Source: Phycisphaerae bacterium
Lineage (GTDB): Bacteria > Planctomycetota > Phycisphaerae > UBA1845 > Fen-1342
Length of the DNA: 64,000 nt
Direction: 5' to 3'
NCBI GenBank assembly: GCA_030428945.1
Contig: JAUIEC010000004.1
Location: 186,001-250,000, forward strand
Made by a program: the position numbers and the translations under genes. The notes beneath the pieces are model-generated. The model did no database searches. It was not told where the DNA came from and saw only the letters and a program-made list of their open reading frames with translations. Positions 34,787 to 42,281 of the stretch are shown one piece after another (the first letter of the stretch is position 1; the number at the start of each line of letters is the position of its first letter).

Positions 34787-34966
34787 AAGCAGGTAAGCAA
34801 GTGAGCACGTGAGCAAGGAGGTGGCGAAGCGCTGCTTGCCTGGCGACCCGGCAGCGCTGAGCGAATGAGGCAGATCCGCCTGGTTCCGTGCCCTCCAGGT
34901 TTCACGATTCCAGCGGCGTTGCGGTTCCGGACTTGCTTGCGTGCTGACCTGCTTACTTGCTCACTG
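34787..34966. repeat. Inverted pair of AGTAAGCA-type short repeats around a 110-base spacer
   Basis: The segment 34787-34818 consists of AGTAAGCAGGTAAGCAAGTG and similar units. The segment 34931-34966 is close to its reverse complement (TGCTTACTTGCTCACT). Together they could fold into a long stem between the permease and TPR genes. The sequence between them shows no gene. Confidence 0.55.
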
Positions 34967-34983
34967 ACGAGAGGAGGCCGGGC

Positions 34984-36060
34984 ATGCGGTTGATCGTGGC
35001 TTTTTTCGGCTTCGGACTGTTCTTCCTGGTCCTGCTGGTGCTGGATCTGCGCCGGCCGGCCCCGGCGCCGCCTGCGACGCCCCCGGCGGTGCAGCCGATG
35101 CTCGCAGCGCCGACCCCGCCACCCGCGCGGGCCGTGGTCGATCAGCAACCCGCGCGACCCGCCGAACAGGACACGCCGCCGGCGACGATCGCGCCGGTCG
35201 CCGTCGCCCCGCCGCCGCTGCCGGCCCCGGACCCGGCCCCCGCGCCCCCCGCAGCCGCTCCCGCCGATCCGCAACCGGCCCCGCCGTCCGGGCAGGTGGT
35301 CTGGGCTGATGAGGTTCGCGCCCGCCTGACTCGCCAGCAGTTGCGCGAACTGCGCGAGGCCGCGGCCCGGCTTCCCGAAGATGGCCCCCCGGAGAGTCGC
35401 GGCCAACTCGCGGATCAGTTCGCCCGGGCCGGGCAGGGGGATGCCCAGTTGGCACTGCTGGCCGCCGGCGTGCGGGCCGATCCGGAATCGATCCGCGCCC
35501 GGGTGGAGTACGCGGCCGCCCTGATGCGCGCCCGCCTCTGGAGCCAGGCGGCCGATGAGTGGCGGGCGGTGGTCAACCGCGACCCGAGCAATCCGTACGG
35601 CTGGCACAACCTGGCGCTGGCCCTGCAGGAGTTCGGTGCCATCGGCGAAGCCATCGGCGCGTGGGACCAGGCCCTGGACCTGGCGCCGGGCAACATCGAC
35701 GGACGGGCGCAGCGCGGGCAACTGCATCTTCGCAGCGAGAACTGGCCGGCGGCGCTGACCGACTTCCGGGCCGTCCTGCGGGTCGAACCGGACGCCCCGG
35801 ACGCCCTGCTGAACGGGGCCCTGGCCGCCCAGCGAGTCGGGGATTTCGCCCAGGCCCGCAGGTGGGCCTGGCAGGTGGCCGGCGACGGCGGACAGCATCC
35901 CGAGGTGGTCACCACGGCCGTGCAGCGTCTGCTGCGGATCGCCCTGGAGTCCGGCGAAAGCGACCGCCCGGCCGAACAGCTTGGCTACCAGCTTCTGAAC
36001 ACCGCCCACCCGGCCGAGGAACTCCGCGACCTGCTCGACCTGCTGCGCGAACGAGACTGA
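34984..36060 (+). CDS. Membrane-anchored TPR protein with Pro/Ala-rich linker
   Basis: A 358-residue protein. Residues 1-22 form a signal anchor (RLIVAFFGFGLFFLVLLVLDL). Residues about 25-105 are a Pro/Ala-rich linker, probably extended in the envelope. Residues about 120-330 are TPR repeats, clearest at YGWHNLALALQEFGAIGEAIGAWDQAL, NIDGRAQRGQLHL--ENWPAALTDFRAVL and DALLNGALAAQRVGDFAQAR. No catalytic motif is seen, so it is likely a scaffold. GAGAGGAGG lies just before ATG 34984. It follows the exporter genes after 206 bases of repeats and may be a separate unit. Confidence 0.85.
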   Translation: MRLIVAFFGFGLFFLVLLVLDLRRPAPAPPATPPAVQPMLAAPTPPPARAVVDQQPARPAEQDTPPATIAPVAVAPPPLPAPDPAPAPPAAAPADPQPAPPSGQVVWADEVRARLTRQQLRELREAAARLPEDGPPESRGQLADQFARAGQGDAQLALLAAGVRADPESIRARVEYAAALMRARLWSQAADEWRAVVNRDPSNPYGWHNLALALQEFGAIGEAIGAWDQALDLAPGNIDGRAQRGQLHLRSENWPAALTDFRAVLRVEPDAPDALLNGALAAQRVGDFAQARRWAWQVAGDGGQHPEVVTTAVQRLLRIALESGESDRPAEQLGYQLLNTAHPAEELRDLLDLLRERD

Positions 36061-36068
36061 GGACGGGC

Positions 36069-36124
36069 GAGGGAGCAAGGGAGCGAGGGAGCCAGGGAGC
36101 CAGGGAGCGAGGGAGCGAGGGAGC
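36069..36124 (+). repeat. Octamer array (GAGGGAGC) x7
   Basis: Seven adjacent octamers, GAGGGAGC, with A or C in place of the first G in three units. It starts nine bases after the TPR gene stop and is followed by a palindromic repeat copy. Confidence 0.85.
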
Positions 36125-36131
36125 CGGGCGG

Positions 36132-36201
36132 TGCGGCATCGACGCCTGGCACATCCGCGTCCGACGCGAGCGCGGACGGCCGCGTCGATGACGCACCCTG
36201 C
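36132..36201 (+). repeat. Palindromic ~70-base repeat, copy 3
   Basis: Begins TGCGGCATCGACGCC, ends GCGTCGATGACGCACCCTGC. The first 14 bases and the reverse complement of the matching right part (TGCGTCATCGACGC) differ at one position. Confidence 0.8.
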
Positions 36202-36211
36202 AGGGCCCGCT

Positions 36212-36291
36212 CACTTGCTGACGTGCTCACTTGCTCACGTGCTTACTTGCTTACGTGCTTACTTGCTTACGTGCTTACTTGTTCACGTGCT
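36212..36291 (+). repeat. Five tandem 16-base units
   Basis: Units of TACTTGCTTACGTGCT or close variants begin at 36212, 36228, 36244, 36260 and 36276; the third and fourth are identical. There are no spacers, so this is not a CRISPR. Similar shorter stretches occur at 34787, 34931 and 55456. Confidence 0.9.
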
Positions 36292-36301
36292 TACTGCGCC
36301 G

Positions 36302-36349
36302 GGTGCCCCATCCTTTAGCGAGCGCAGCGAGCGGAAGGGTGGGGGACTG
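36302..36349 (+). repeat. 48-base hairpin repeat, copy 2
   Basis: It matches the copy at 30180-30227 with a few changes (TTTAGCGAGCGCAGCGAGCG in the centre) and keeps the CCCCATCC/GGGTGGGG pairing. Together with the arrays at 36069-36291, it fills the 318-base gap 36061-36378, in which I see no gene. Confidence 0.75.
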
Positions 36350-36378
36350 TGTTGACTTGCTTGGTGCTCTTCACCCTA

Positions 36379-37599
36379 TCACGCCTCCACGTCTTGACTC
36401 CTGGCGTCCAGCAGGACGACGGCCAGCCAGGTGGCCAGGACCGAGCCGAGTTGGGCGCCGGCGCCGCGGGCCTGCGGAATCGCCAGCGCCAGGGCGCCCA
36501 GGGTCCAGACCAGCAGGGCCGCCAGCGCGACGCGTCGCCCGCGATCCGCCCGGGGCAGCAGCCACGCCAGCGGCAGCAGCGCGAGCGGCAGGTAGTGCGT
36601 CCAGACCAGCGGCGAGGCCAGCAGCATCACCGCCGACCAGATCGCGTAGCCGCGCACCAGGTCGGTCCCCGGCCGGGCGGCCCACGCGCTGACCAGCAGG
36701 ATCGATCCGAACAGCGCCAGGTACACAAACCAGATCGTCGGGCCGGACAGGTCGAGCAGGTTGACCGTCCAGCCGGCCTCATCCTCGCGCCGCTTGCTGC
36801 CGTCCAGCGGCGACAGCAGGCGCCGCAGCACCATCGGCAGGGCGTTGTTCGAATAGTTCGCCTTGACCGGCTTCTCGGCGTGAATCGTCTCCCAGGCCGA
36901 ATGCCCGCGGACCGCGCGCTCGTAGAAGCCGCGATGCTGCGCGATGCTCTCCTCGTAGCCCAGCAGCAGCGTCGGCAGTCCCAGTCCGACCACCACCAGC
37001 ATCGCCCCGCCGGCCACGAGCGCCCGCCAGCGGCCGCGCAGCAGCAGGAACACGAACAGCGCGCCGGGCAGCAGCTTGAGCATCGTCGCCAGCGCCAGCA
37101 GCACGCCGGCCCGCACGTCGGCTCCGCGCCGCAGCAGCCACAGCGCTTCGACCGTCAGCGCCAGCAGGACCAGGCCGAACGCACCCAATGTGGTGCACGA
37201 GACGACGTAGGGTCCCATCAGCAGCACCAGGAAGATGACCGTCGGGGCCCGTGTCCGCTCCAGGCCGCACAGGTCGGCCACCCGGAAGACGGTCCAGGCG
37301 AAGGCCGCGATCGACAGCCAGGTGAACAGCACGATCGCGACTTCGAGCGGCAGCAGGCTCAGCGGCGTGCAGAGGATCGGGAAGATCGGCGGATAGTTGT
37401 GCACCCCCAGTTCGGCGCTGATCGAGCCCGTCAGCCGGAAGTTCAGCGCCGTGCGCCAGAAGTCGCGGAAGTCGGTCGAGCGTTCGGCCCGCAGTACGAC
37501 GATCACCGACATGACCACCGCGAAAGCGATCGCGGCAACCAGCCAGGCGGGGACGGCCGGACGCGCGGCGGGGCGGGGCGGGTCGCTCGGGGCTGGCAC
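36379..37599 (-). CDS. GT87-family (DUF2029) polyprenyl-sugar-dependent glycosyltransferase
   Basis: A 406-residue GT-C membrane protein with about ten to twelve membrane segments. The first loop has the acidic motif STDFRDFWRTA, followed by HNYPPIFPIL, both characteristic of the GT87 mannosyl/arabinosyl-type transferases. A later FERAV-like FYERAVRGHSAWETI region is periplasmic. It probably transfers a sugar from a lipid-linked donor. GTG 37599 follows the GT2 stop by one base, so the two are tightly coupled: the GT2 likely makes the lipid-linked sugar and this enzyme uses it. Confidence 0.85.
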   Translation of the reverse strand: MPAPSDPPRPAARPAVPAWLVAAIAFAVVMSVIVVLRAERSTDFRDFWRTALNFRLTGSISAELGVHNYPPIFPILCTPLSLLPLEVAIVLFTWLSIAAFAWTVFRVADLCGLERTRAPTVIFLVLLMGPYVVSCTTLGAFGLVLLALTVEALWLLRRGADVRAGVLLALATMLKLLPGALFVFLLLRGRWRALVAGGAMLVVVGLGLPTLLLGYEESIAQHRGFYERAVRGHSAWETIHAEKPVKANYSNNALPMVLRRLLSPLDGSKRREDEAGWTVNLLDLSGPTIWFVYLALFGSILLVSAWAARPGTDLVRGYAIWSAVMLLASPLVWTHYLPLALLPLAWLLPRADRGRRVALAALLVWTLGALALAIPQARGAGAQLGSVLATWLAVVLLDARSQDVEA

Positions 37600-37600
37600 G

Positions 37601-38302
37601 TCAGTCGGCCAGCGCGAAGCGGATGATCGAGAAGATCGCCTTGACGCCGTCCTTCCAGGTGATCTTCTTGCCTTCCTCGTAGGAGCGTCCCGAGTAGCTG
37701 ATGCCGACCTCGTAGATCCGCCAGCGGCCGCGTGCGATCTTGGCGGTCATCTCGGGTTCGACGCCGAAGCGGTCGCTGCGAATGCGGATGCCGCGGATCA
37801 CTTCGGCCCGGAAGACCTTGTAGCAGGTTTCCATGTCGGTCAGGTTCAGGTCGGTCATCATGTTGCTGAACAGCGTCAGGAAGCGGTTGCCGACGCTGTG
37901 CCAGAAGTACAGCACGCGGTGTTCCTGTCCGCCGGCGAACCGCGAGCCATAGACCACGTCCGCCCGCCCGTCGAGGATCGGCCCCAGCAGGCGCGGGTAG
38001 TCCTCGGGGCTGTACTCGAGGTCGGCGTCCTGGATCAGCACGATGTCGCCGGTCACTTCGGCGAACCCCGTCCGCAGGGCCGCGCCCTTGCCCTGGTTGC
38101 GCTCGTGCCGGAACACGCGGATGCTGGCGTCGGGAAAACGCGTCGGCAGTTCGGCATACAGGTCGCGGGTCCCGTCGGTCGAGAAGTCGTCGACCAGCAC
38201 CAGTTCACGCTCAAGCTCGATCGGGGCCCGCAGGACCCGCTCGATAATCGTGAAGAGCGTCTCTTTCTCGTTGTAGACGGGAATGACGACCGACAGCAGC
38301 AT
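37601..38302 (-). CDS. GT2 glycosyltransferase, dolichol-phosphate mannose synthase (DPM1)-like
   Basis: A 233-residue soluble GT-A enzyme: [42 protein letters not shown] and the metal site [20 protein letters not shown] and [18 protein letters not shown] match the DPM1 group, which makes polyprenyl-phosphate sugars for GT-C enzymes. It is immediately upstream of the GT87 gene and 31 bases downstream of a hypothetical gene. The two GT-C genes on the opposite strand nearby could use the same donor. Confidence 0.92.
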   Translation of the reverse strand: MLLSVVIPVYNEKETLFTIIERVLRAPIELERELVLVDDFSTDGTRDLYAELPTRFPDASIRVFRHERNQGKGAALRTGFAEVTGDIVLIQDADLEYSPEDYPRLLGPILDGRADVVYGSRFAGGQEHRVLYFWHSVGNRFLTLFSNMMTDLNLTDMETCYKVFRAEVIRGIRIRSDRFGVEPEMTAKIARGRWRIYEVGISYSGRSYEEGKKITWKDGVKAIFSIIRFALAD

Positions 38303-38333
38303 CCTGGCTCGCTTCTCTTCCGCGGGACTACTC

Positions 38334-38837
38334 TCAGGCCGTCGCCAGCAGCAGCGGGTAGGCCCCGCGATTCTGCTCGGCCGCGACTTCGCGCAGTTGC
38401 ACCCGGACCGTTTCCAGCGGCAGCCGCCACAATCGGCGGGCCAGCGGCGAGACCTGGTCCAGGCCCTGCCCGGCCTCCGCGAAGGCGTCCAGCAGTTCCT
38501 GCTCGCGGACCGTCCGGTCGAACTCCGGCCGGCGGAACTCCTCCCAGGTGCTGACCAGCACTTCGAGCAGCGGACGCTCGCGCAGCCCCGACCAGTTCAA
38601 CCCGGCGAAGACCAGCAGCGCCGCCGATTCCAGGCCCGGCTCCGCGTGATGGACAACCATCATTCGGCGCACCGCCATCGCCGGACGTCCGCTGTCGAAC
38701 TCGTGGCAGGCCGCCAGGTAACCCGACACCGGGCAGCGCGGCTCGGTCGCCAGCCGCTCCCGGGCGACCCGGTAGCGGTCGCGGGAGGCGAGTCCGCGCA
38801 GACGCTCGAGACCGGCTCTCCAGATGGGTGCGTGCAT
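38334..38837 (-). CDS. Hypothetical soluble protein, 167 residues
   Basis: No family is recognised. The protein is mostly helical-looking, with many Arg and Leu residues ([54 protein letters not shown]). It has no signal peptide or membrane segment. ATG 38837 opens the operon that continues with the GT2 and GT87 genes, so a link to glycan assembly is possible. The codon use matches its neighbours, which supports a real gene. Confidence 0.6.
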   Translation of the reverse strand: MHAPIWRAGLERLRGLASRDRYRVARERLATEPRCPVSGYLAACHEFDSGRPAMAVRRMMVVHHAEPGLESAALLVFAGLNWSGLRERPLLEVLVSTWEEFRRPEFDRTVREQELLDAFAEAGQGLDQVSPLARRLWRLPLETVRVQLREVAAEQNRGAYPLLLATA

Positions 38838-38975
38838 GCTTGAAATCCAACCGCGCCAACGGTGCGATAACTGCCGGAAACGCTACTTGCCCCGGCCCGG
38901 CAGGTCAACCGCAAACCCTTTCCGCCGCGGGAAATGACCACCCGCGCCGCGCCCTCGCACGCGGGCCGAGCTAAC

Positions 38976-40952
38976 ATGCCGCCCATGTCCCGACGCCTCC
39001 CCTGGATCATCGGAATCACGCTGCCGCTGCTCGGCCTGCTGATCGTCGCCTGGCCCGCGGCCACCACGCTGATGCTGAGCGGGATCCCCGCGCTGCTCGT
39101 ACTGGCCGCCGGGGCGGGGTACGGCACGCTGTCGCTCCGCTGGCTGCGGCTGACCTGCCCGTGGCAGGCCGGCCTCGTCGCCGCCGCCCTCGGCACCGGA
39201 CTGCTCGGGCATCTGAGCCTCGGCCTGGCCCTCGCCGGGCTGCTGAACCAGTTGAGCGCGGCGCTGCTCGCGGCCGGTGGCGCCGTGGCCGGCATCGCGG
39301 TGCTTCGCGGCACCGCACCGGCCCTGCCGCCTGAGCCACCCGCGCCGGCGTTTCGCGTGGTCGATCCGATCCTGGCGATCGCGCTGGCGGTGCCCCTCGG
39401 GATGATCCTGTTCGCGGCCACGCTGCCACCCGGGACGTTCTGGCTTGGCGAGGCCCGCGGCTACGACGTGCTCGAATACCACCTGCAGGGACCGCGCGAG
39501 TGGTTCCTGGGCGGCCGGATGCAGTTCCTGCCCCACAACGTCTACACCGTCTTCCCCCAACAGGCGGAGGTCCTGTACCTGCTCCTGATGCACCTGGTGG
39601 GTGACGCCTGGGCGGCCGCGGTCCCGAGCCAGATCCTGCATGCGCTGCTGACCATCGCGGGGGTCGCCGCGGCGGCCGCGTTCGCGCCGGCCGGCTGGCC
39701 ACGCCGCGTGGTGCTGCTGGCGGTCGGAACGGTGCCGTGGCTGGTGGTGGTGGGTTCGCTGGCATACGTCGAGGGGGCGCTGCTGTTCTACGCCGTTGTC
39801 GCGGGCGGCCTGCTGCTGCGAACCGAGTCGGGCGGCACCGCCGTCATGCTGGCGGCCGGGGCCTGCGCCGGGCTGGCCGGGGGCTGCAAGTACACCGCGC
39901 TGGCGCTGGTCGCGGCGGCGCTGCCAGTGTCGTGGCTGCTGGCGGGGACGGGGCGCCTGCGGGTCCGGTTGCGCGGCGTGGCGCTGTTCGCGCTGGCGGC
40001 CGCGGTGGTGTTCGCGCCGTGGGCCCTGCGGAACGCGGCCTGGACGGGCAACCCGGTCTATCCGTTCGCGTACGAGTGGTTCGGCGGGGCGGCCTGGAGC
40101 CCGCTGCAGGATGCCCAGTGGGCCAGCGGGCACCGCGTGCAGATGTCGGTTGCGGACCGGGTCGGCCTGGCATTCCGGGAACTGCTCGGACGACAGACGT
40201 CCGCCGGCTGGCAGTTCGCCGCCTTCGGGGGTCTGTTCGCGGTCGGCGGATTGGCGCTGCTGCTGACGCGGACGCGCCGCGGTCTGTTCTGGCTGCTGTG
40301 GCTGGTGATGATCCTGCTGGTCTGGGGGAGCGTCACCCATCTGCCCGGTCGTTTCGCGATCGTCGCGCTGGCGCCGCTGGCCGGCCTGCTGGGAGAAGCG
40401 CTCGGTCGGGCGCTCTCAGCCGGGCACCGCGTGGAGCGGGTGCTCGGCGTCGCACTCGGTCTGCTGGTGCTGACCAGCGCGGCGATCGGGGGCCTGGTCA
40501 GCACTCGCCTGCTGCGCGAGAGTGCCGGCTACTGGCAGCGGCAGCAGATCGATGTCGGCCACGAACTGGCCGGTCAGCCCGAACTCTTCCGGGACGCGCA
40601 CGTACTGAACCAGTTGCCGCCCGGGTCGCGGCTCTGGCTGATCGGAGACGCGGCCGTCTTCTACATCGATCGCCCGCTGCATTACACCGTTGTGTTCGGT
40701 CGGGATCCCTGGCTGGAGCAGGCGGAGCGGGAAGACCAGGCGCCGCAGGCGCTCGTGGCCTGGCTGCGTGAGCGCGGCTGGACGCATGTCGCGGTGCAGT
40801 GGCCCGAGGTGGAGCGACTGCGGCAGACCTACGGCTTTTCGGAACGGGTCACCCCGGCGTTCTTCGACGAACTGCAACGCCGGGCCGGGCTCGTGCCGGT
40901 GCTGCCCGAGGCGCGGCGGGGCGGCTACACCGTCTGGGAACTGCCCGGGTAG
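38976..40952 (+). CDS. GT-C fold membrane glycosyltransferase (PMT/ArnT-like)
   Basis: A 658-residue protein with about twelve membrane segments over residues 1-510 and a soluble C-terminal domain. The first large loop holds LGEARGYDVLEYHLQGPREWF and NVYTVFPQQAEVLYLLLM, the acidic and aromatic pattern of PMT/ArnT-type GT-C enzymes that use polyprenyl-phosphate sugars. The tail (SRLWLIGDAAVFYIDRPLHY; WLRERGWTHVAVQW) is common in this group. The start is ATG 38976 or 38985; neither has a ribosome binding site. It is divergent from the GT87 operon and may use a sugar donor made by its GT2. Confidence 0.83.
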   Translation: MPPMSRRLPWIIGITLPLLGLLIVAWPAATTLMLSGIPALLVLAAGAGYGTLSLRWLRLTCPWQAGLVAAALGTGLLGHLSLGLALAGLLNQLSAALLAAGGAVAGIAVLRGTAPALPPEPPAPAFRVVDPILAIALAVPLGMILFAATLPPGTFWLGEARGYDVLEYHLQGPREWFLGGRMQFLPHNVYTVFPQQAEVLYLLLMHLVGDAWAAAVPSQILHALLTIAGVAAAAAFAPAGWPRRVVLLAVGTVPWLVVVGSLAYVEGALLFYAVVAGGLLLRTESGGTAVMLAAGACAGLAGGCKYTALALVAAALPVSWLLAGTGRLRVRLRGVALFALAAAVVFAPWALRNAAWTGNPVYPFAYEWFGGAAWSPLQDAQWASGHRVQMSVADRVGLAFRELLGRQTSAGWQFAAFGGLFAVGGLALLLTRTRRGLFWLLWLVMILLVWGSVTHLPGRFAIVALAPLAGLLGEALGRALSAGHRVERVLGVALGLLVLTSAAIGGLVSTRLLRESAGYWQRQQIDVGHELAGQPELFRDAHVLNQLPPGSRLWLIGDAAVFYIDRPLHYTVVFGRDPWLEQAEREDQAPQALVAWLRERGWTHVAVQWPEVERLRQTYGFSERVTPAFFDELQRRAGLVPVLPEARRGGYTVWELPG

Positions 40953-40968
40953 GGGCCGGTCGGGCGGT

Positions 40969-40997
40969 TTGGAAAAGGACCGGAAACTGGCTACACT
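40969..40997 (+). promoter_or_regulatory. Candidate promoter for the flippase-like gene
   Basis: TTGGAA (40969-40974), 17 bases, TACACT (40992-40997), about 60 bases ahead of ATG 41058. The same -10 sequence is seen at 31260 and 48285. Confidence 0.45.
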
Positions 40998-41057
40998 TCC
41001 CGCTCCCACGCGGCCGGACGCCGGCCCGTGGCGACCCCTGACGGAGTCCGACCCGCG

Positions 41058-42281
41058 ATGAAACACCCGCTGCTGCGCTGGCTCCTGCCGATCGTGCGAT
41101 ACGGCCTGTGCCTTGTGGCGCTGGTGTTTCTGTACAACATGGTCTCCTGGCACGACTACATCATCCTGCACAACGGCAACGAGGTCCGCCTGCTCGAGCA
41201 GACCCCGGCCGGTTTTCGCGTGCTGATCGAGGACAACGAGGTCGTCATCCCGGCCGACCAGGTCGCGTACCTGACGGTCGAGGACCGCCGGCTTCCGAAC
41301 ATCAAGTACGGAATCAAATCGGTCGTGACGCAGATCGACCGGTGGAAGGCGGCGCTGGCGATCCTGATGTTCCTGCCGGTGCCGTTCCTGTCGGGCATGC
41401 GGCTGGTCTGGATGCTCGGCATGCAGGACGTGCGGTTGCGGCTGTGGAACGCGATCAAGCTGACCTTCGCCGGCAACTTCTTCAATTTCGCCCTGCCGGG
41501 AACCACCGGCGGCGACCTGATCAAGGCCTACTACGTCACCCGCTTCACGCAGCACAAGACCGAGGCGGTCACGACCATCTTCCTCGATCGCGTCGTCGGG
41601 CTGCTCGGGCTGATGTTCCTTGCCTCGCTGATGTTCCTGTACTCGTGGAACACCATCGACTGGGACCCCGAGCGGCGCGGCTACATGGGCGGCATGCTCG
41701 CGATCATCTGGGGCGGACTCGCCGTCGGCGCGGTCTTCGTCTTCAGCAAGCGCCTGCGACACATGATCCGGCTGCCGTCCCTGGCCGCCAGACTTCCGGC
41801 CGGTGGGCAGTTGCTCCGCATTGGGCGGGCGACCGTCAAGATCCGCGAGCATCGCGGCCTGATCGCCGCGTCGCTGGCGATCACGATCGTCCTGCAGTTG
41901 TGCGTGCTGATCAGCGCCTACTTCATGGCCCGCGCGCTCGGCATGGCCGGACCGTTCCAGTTGTACTTCATCTGCGTGCCGATCGGCTTCCTGATCGCGG
42001 CCATTCCGATCTCGCCGCCCCAGGCCTTCGGCGTGATGGAGGCCGCCTACATCGGGTTCTTCGCGCAGGACGGGCTCAACTCCGAATCGCGGGCCGTGAC
42101 CTTCGCGCTGGCCGTCCGCGTGATCCAGTTGTTCTGGGCGATCCCGGGCGTGCTGGTCCCGCTGCTCGGCGCCCACACGCCGACCAAGGAGGAACTGGCC
42201 GCCCTCGAAGCGCCGGATGAGACGCTGCCGGAGGACCTGGCGGCGCCGGCCGAGGCACCGATCTCCGAGCCCGACGCGTGA
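41058..42281 (+). CDS. Flippase-like/lysylphosphatidylglycerol synthase membrane-domain protein (UPF0104)
   Basis: A 407-residue membrane protein of the MprF-flippase/AglD group, with about eight segments. Conserved features are NAIKLTFAGNFFNFALPGTTGGDLIKAYYVTR, LDRVVGLLGL and ISPPQAFGVMEAAY. Between the first and second helices is a 70-residue non-membrane insert (DYIILHNGNEVRLLEQTPAG... QVAYLTVEDRR). Family members move or modify lipid-linked intermediates. The stop overlaps the GTG of the next GT-C gene by 4 bases, which suggests they serve the same glycan pathway. Confidence 0.85.
   Translation: MKHPLLRWLLPIVRYGLCLVALVFLYNMVSWHDYIILHNGNEVRLLEQTPAGFRVLIEDNEVVIPADQVAYLTVEDRRLPNIKYGIKSVVTQIDRWKAALAILMFLPVPFLSGMRLVWMLGMQDVRLRLWNAIKLTFAGNFFNFALPGTTGGDLIKAYYVTRFTQHKTEAVTTIFLDRVVGLLGLMFLASLMFLYSWNTIDWDPERRGYMGGMLAIIWGGLAVGAVFVFSKRLRHMIRLPSLAARLPAGGQLLRIGRATVKIREHRGLIAASLAITIVLQLCVLISAYFMARALGMAGPFQLYFICVPIGFLIAAIPISPPQAFGVMEAAYIGFFAQDGLNSESRAVTFALAVRVIQLFWAIPGVLVPLLGAHTPTKEELAALEAPDETLPEDLAAPAEAPISEPDA

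Noticed and set aside
36212..36291. Possible CRISPR array
   Set aside because: The 16-base units are directly adjacent with no spacers, and no cas gene is in the window.
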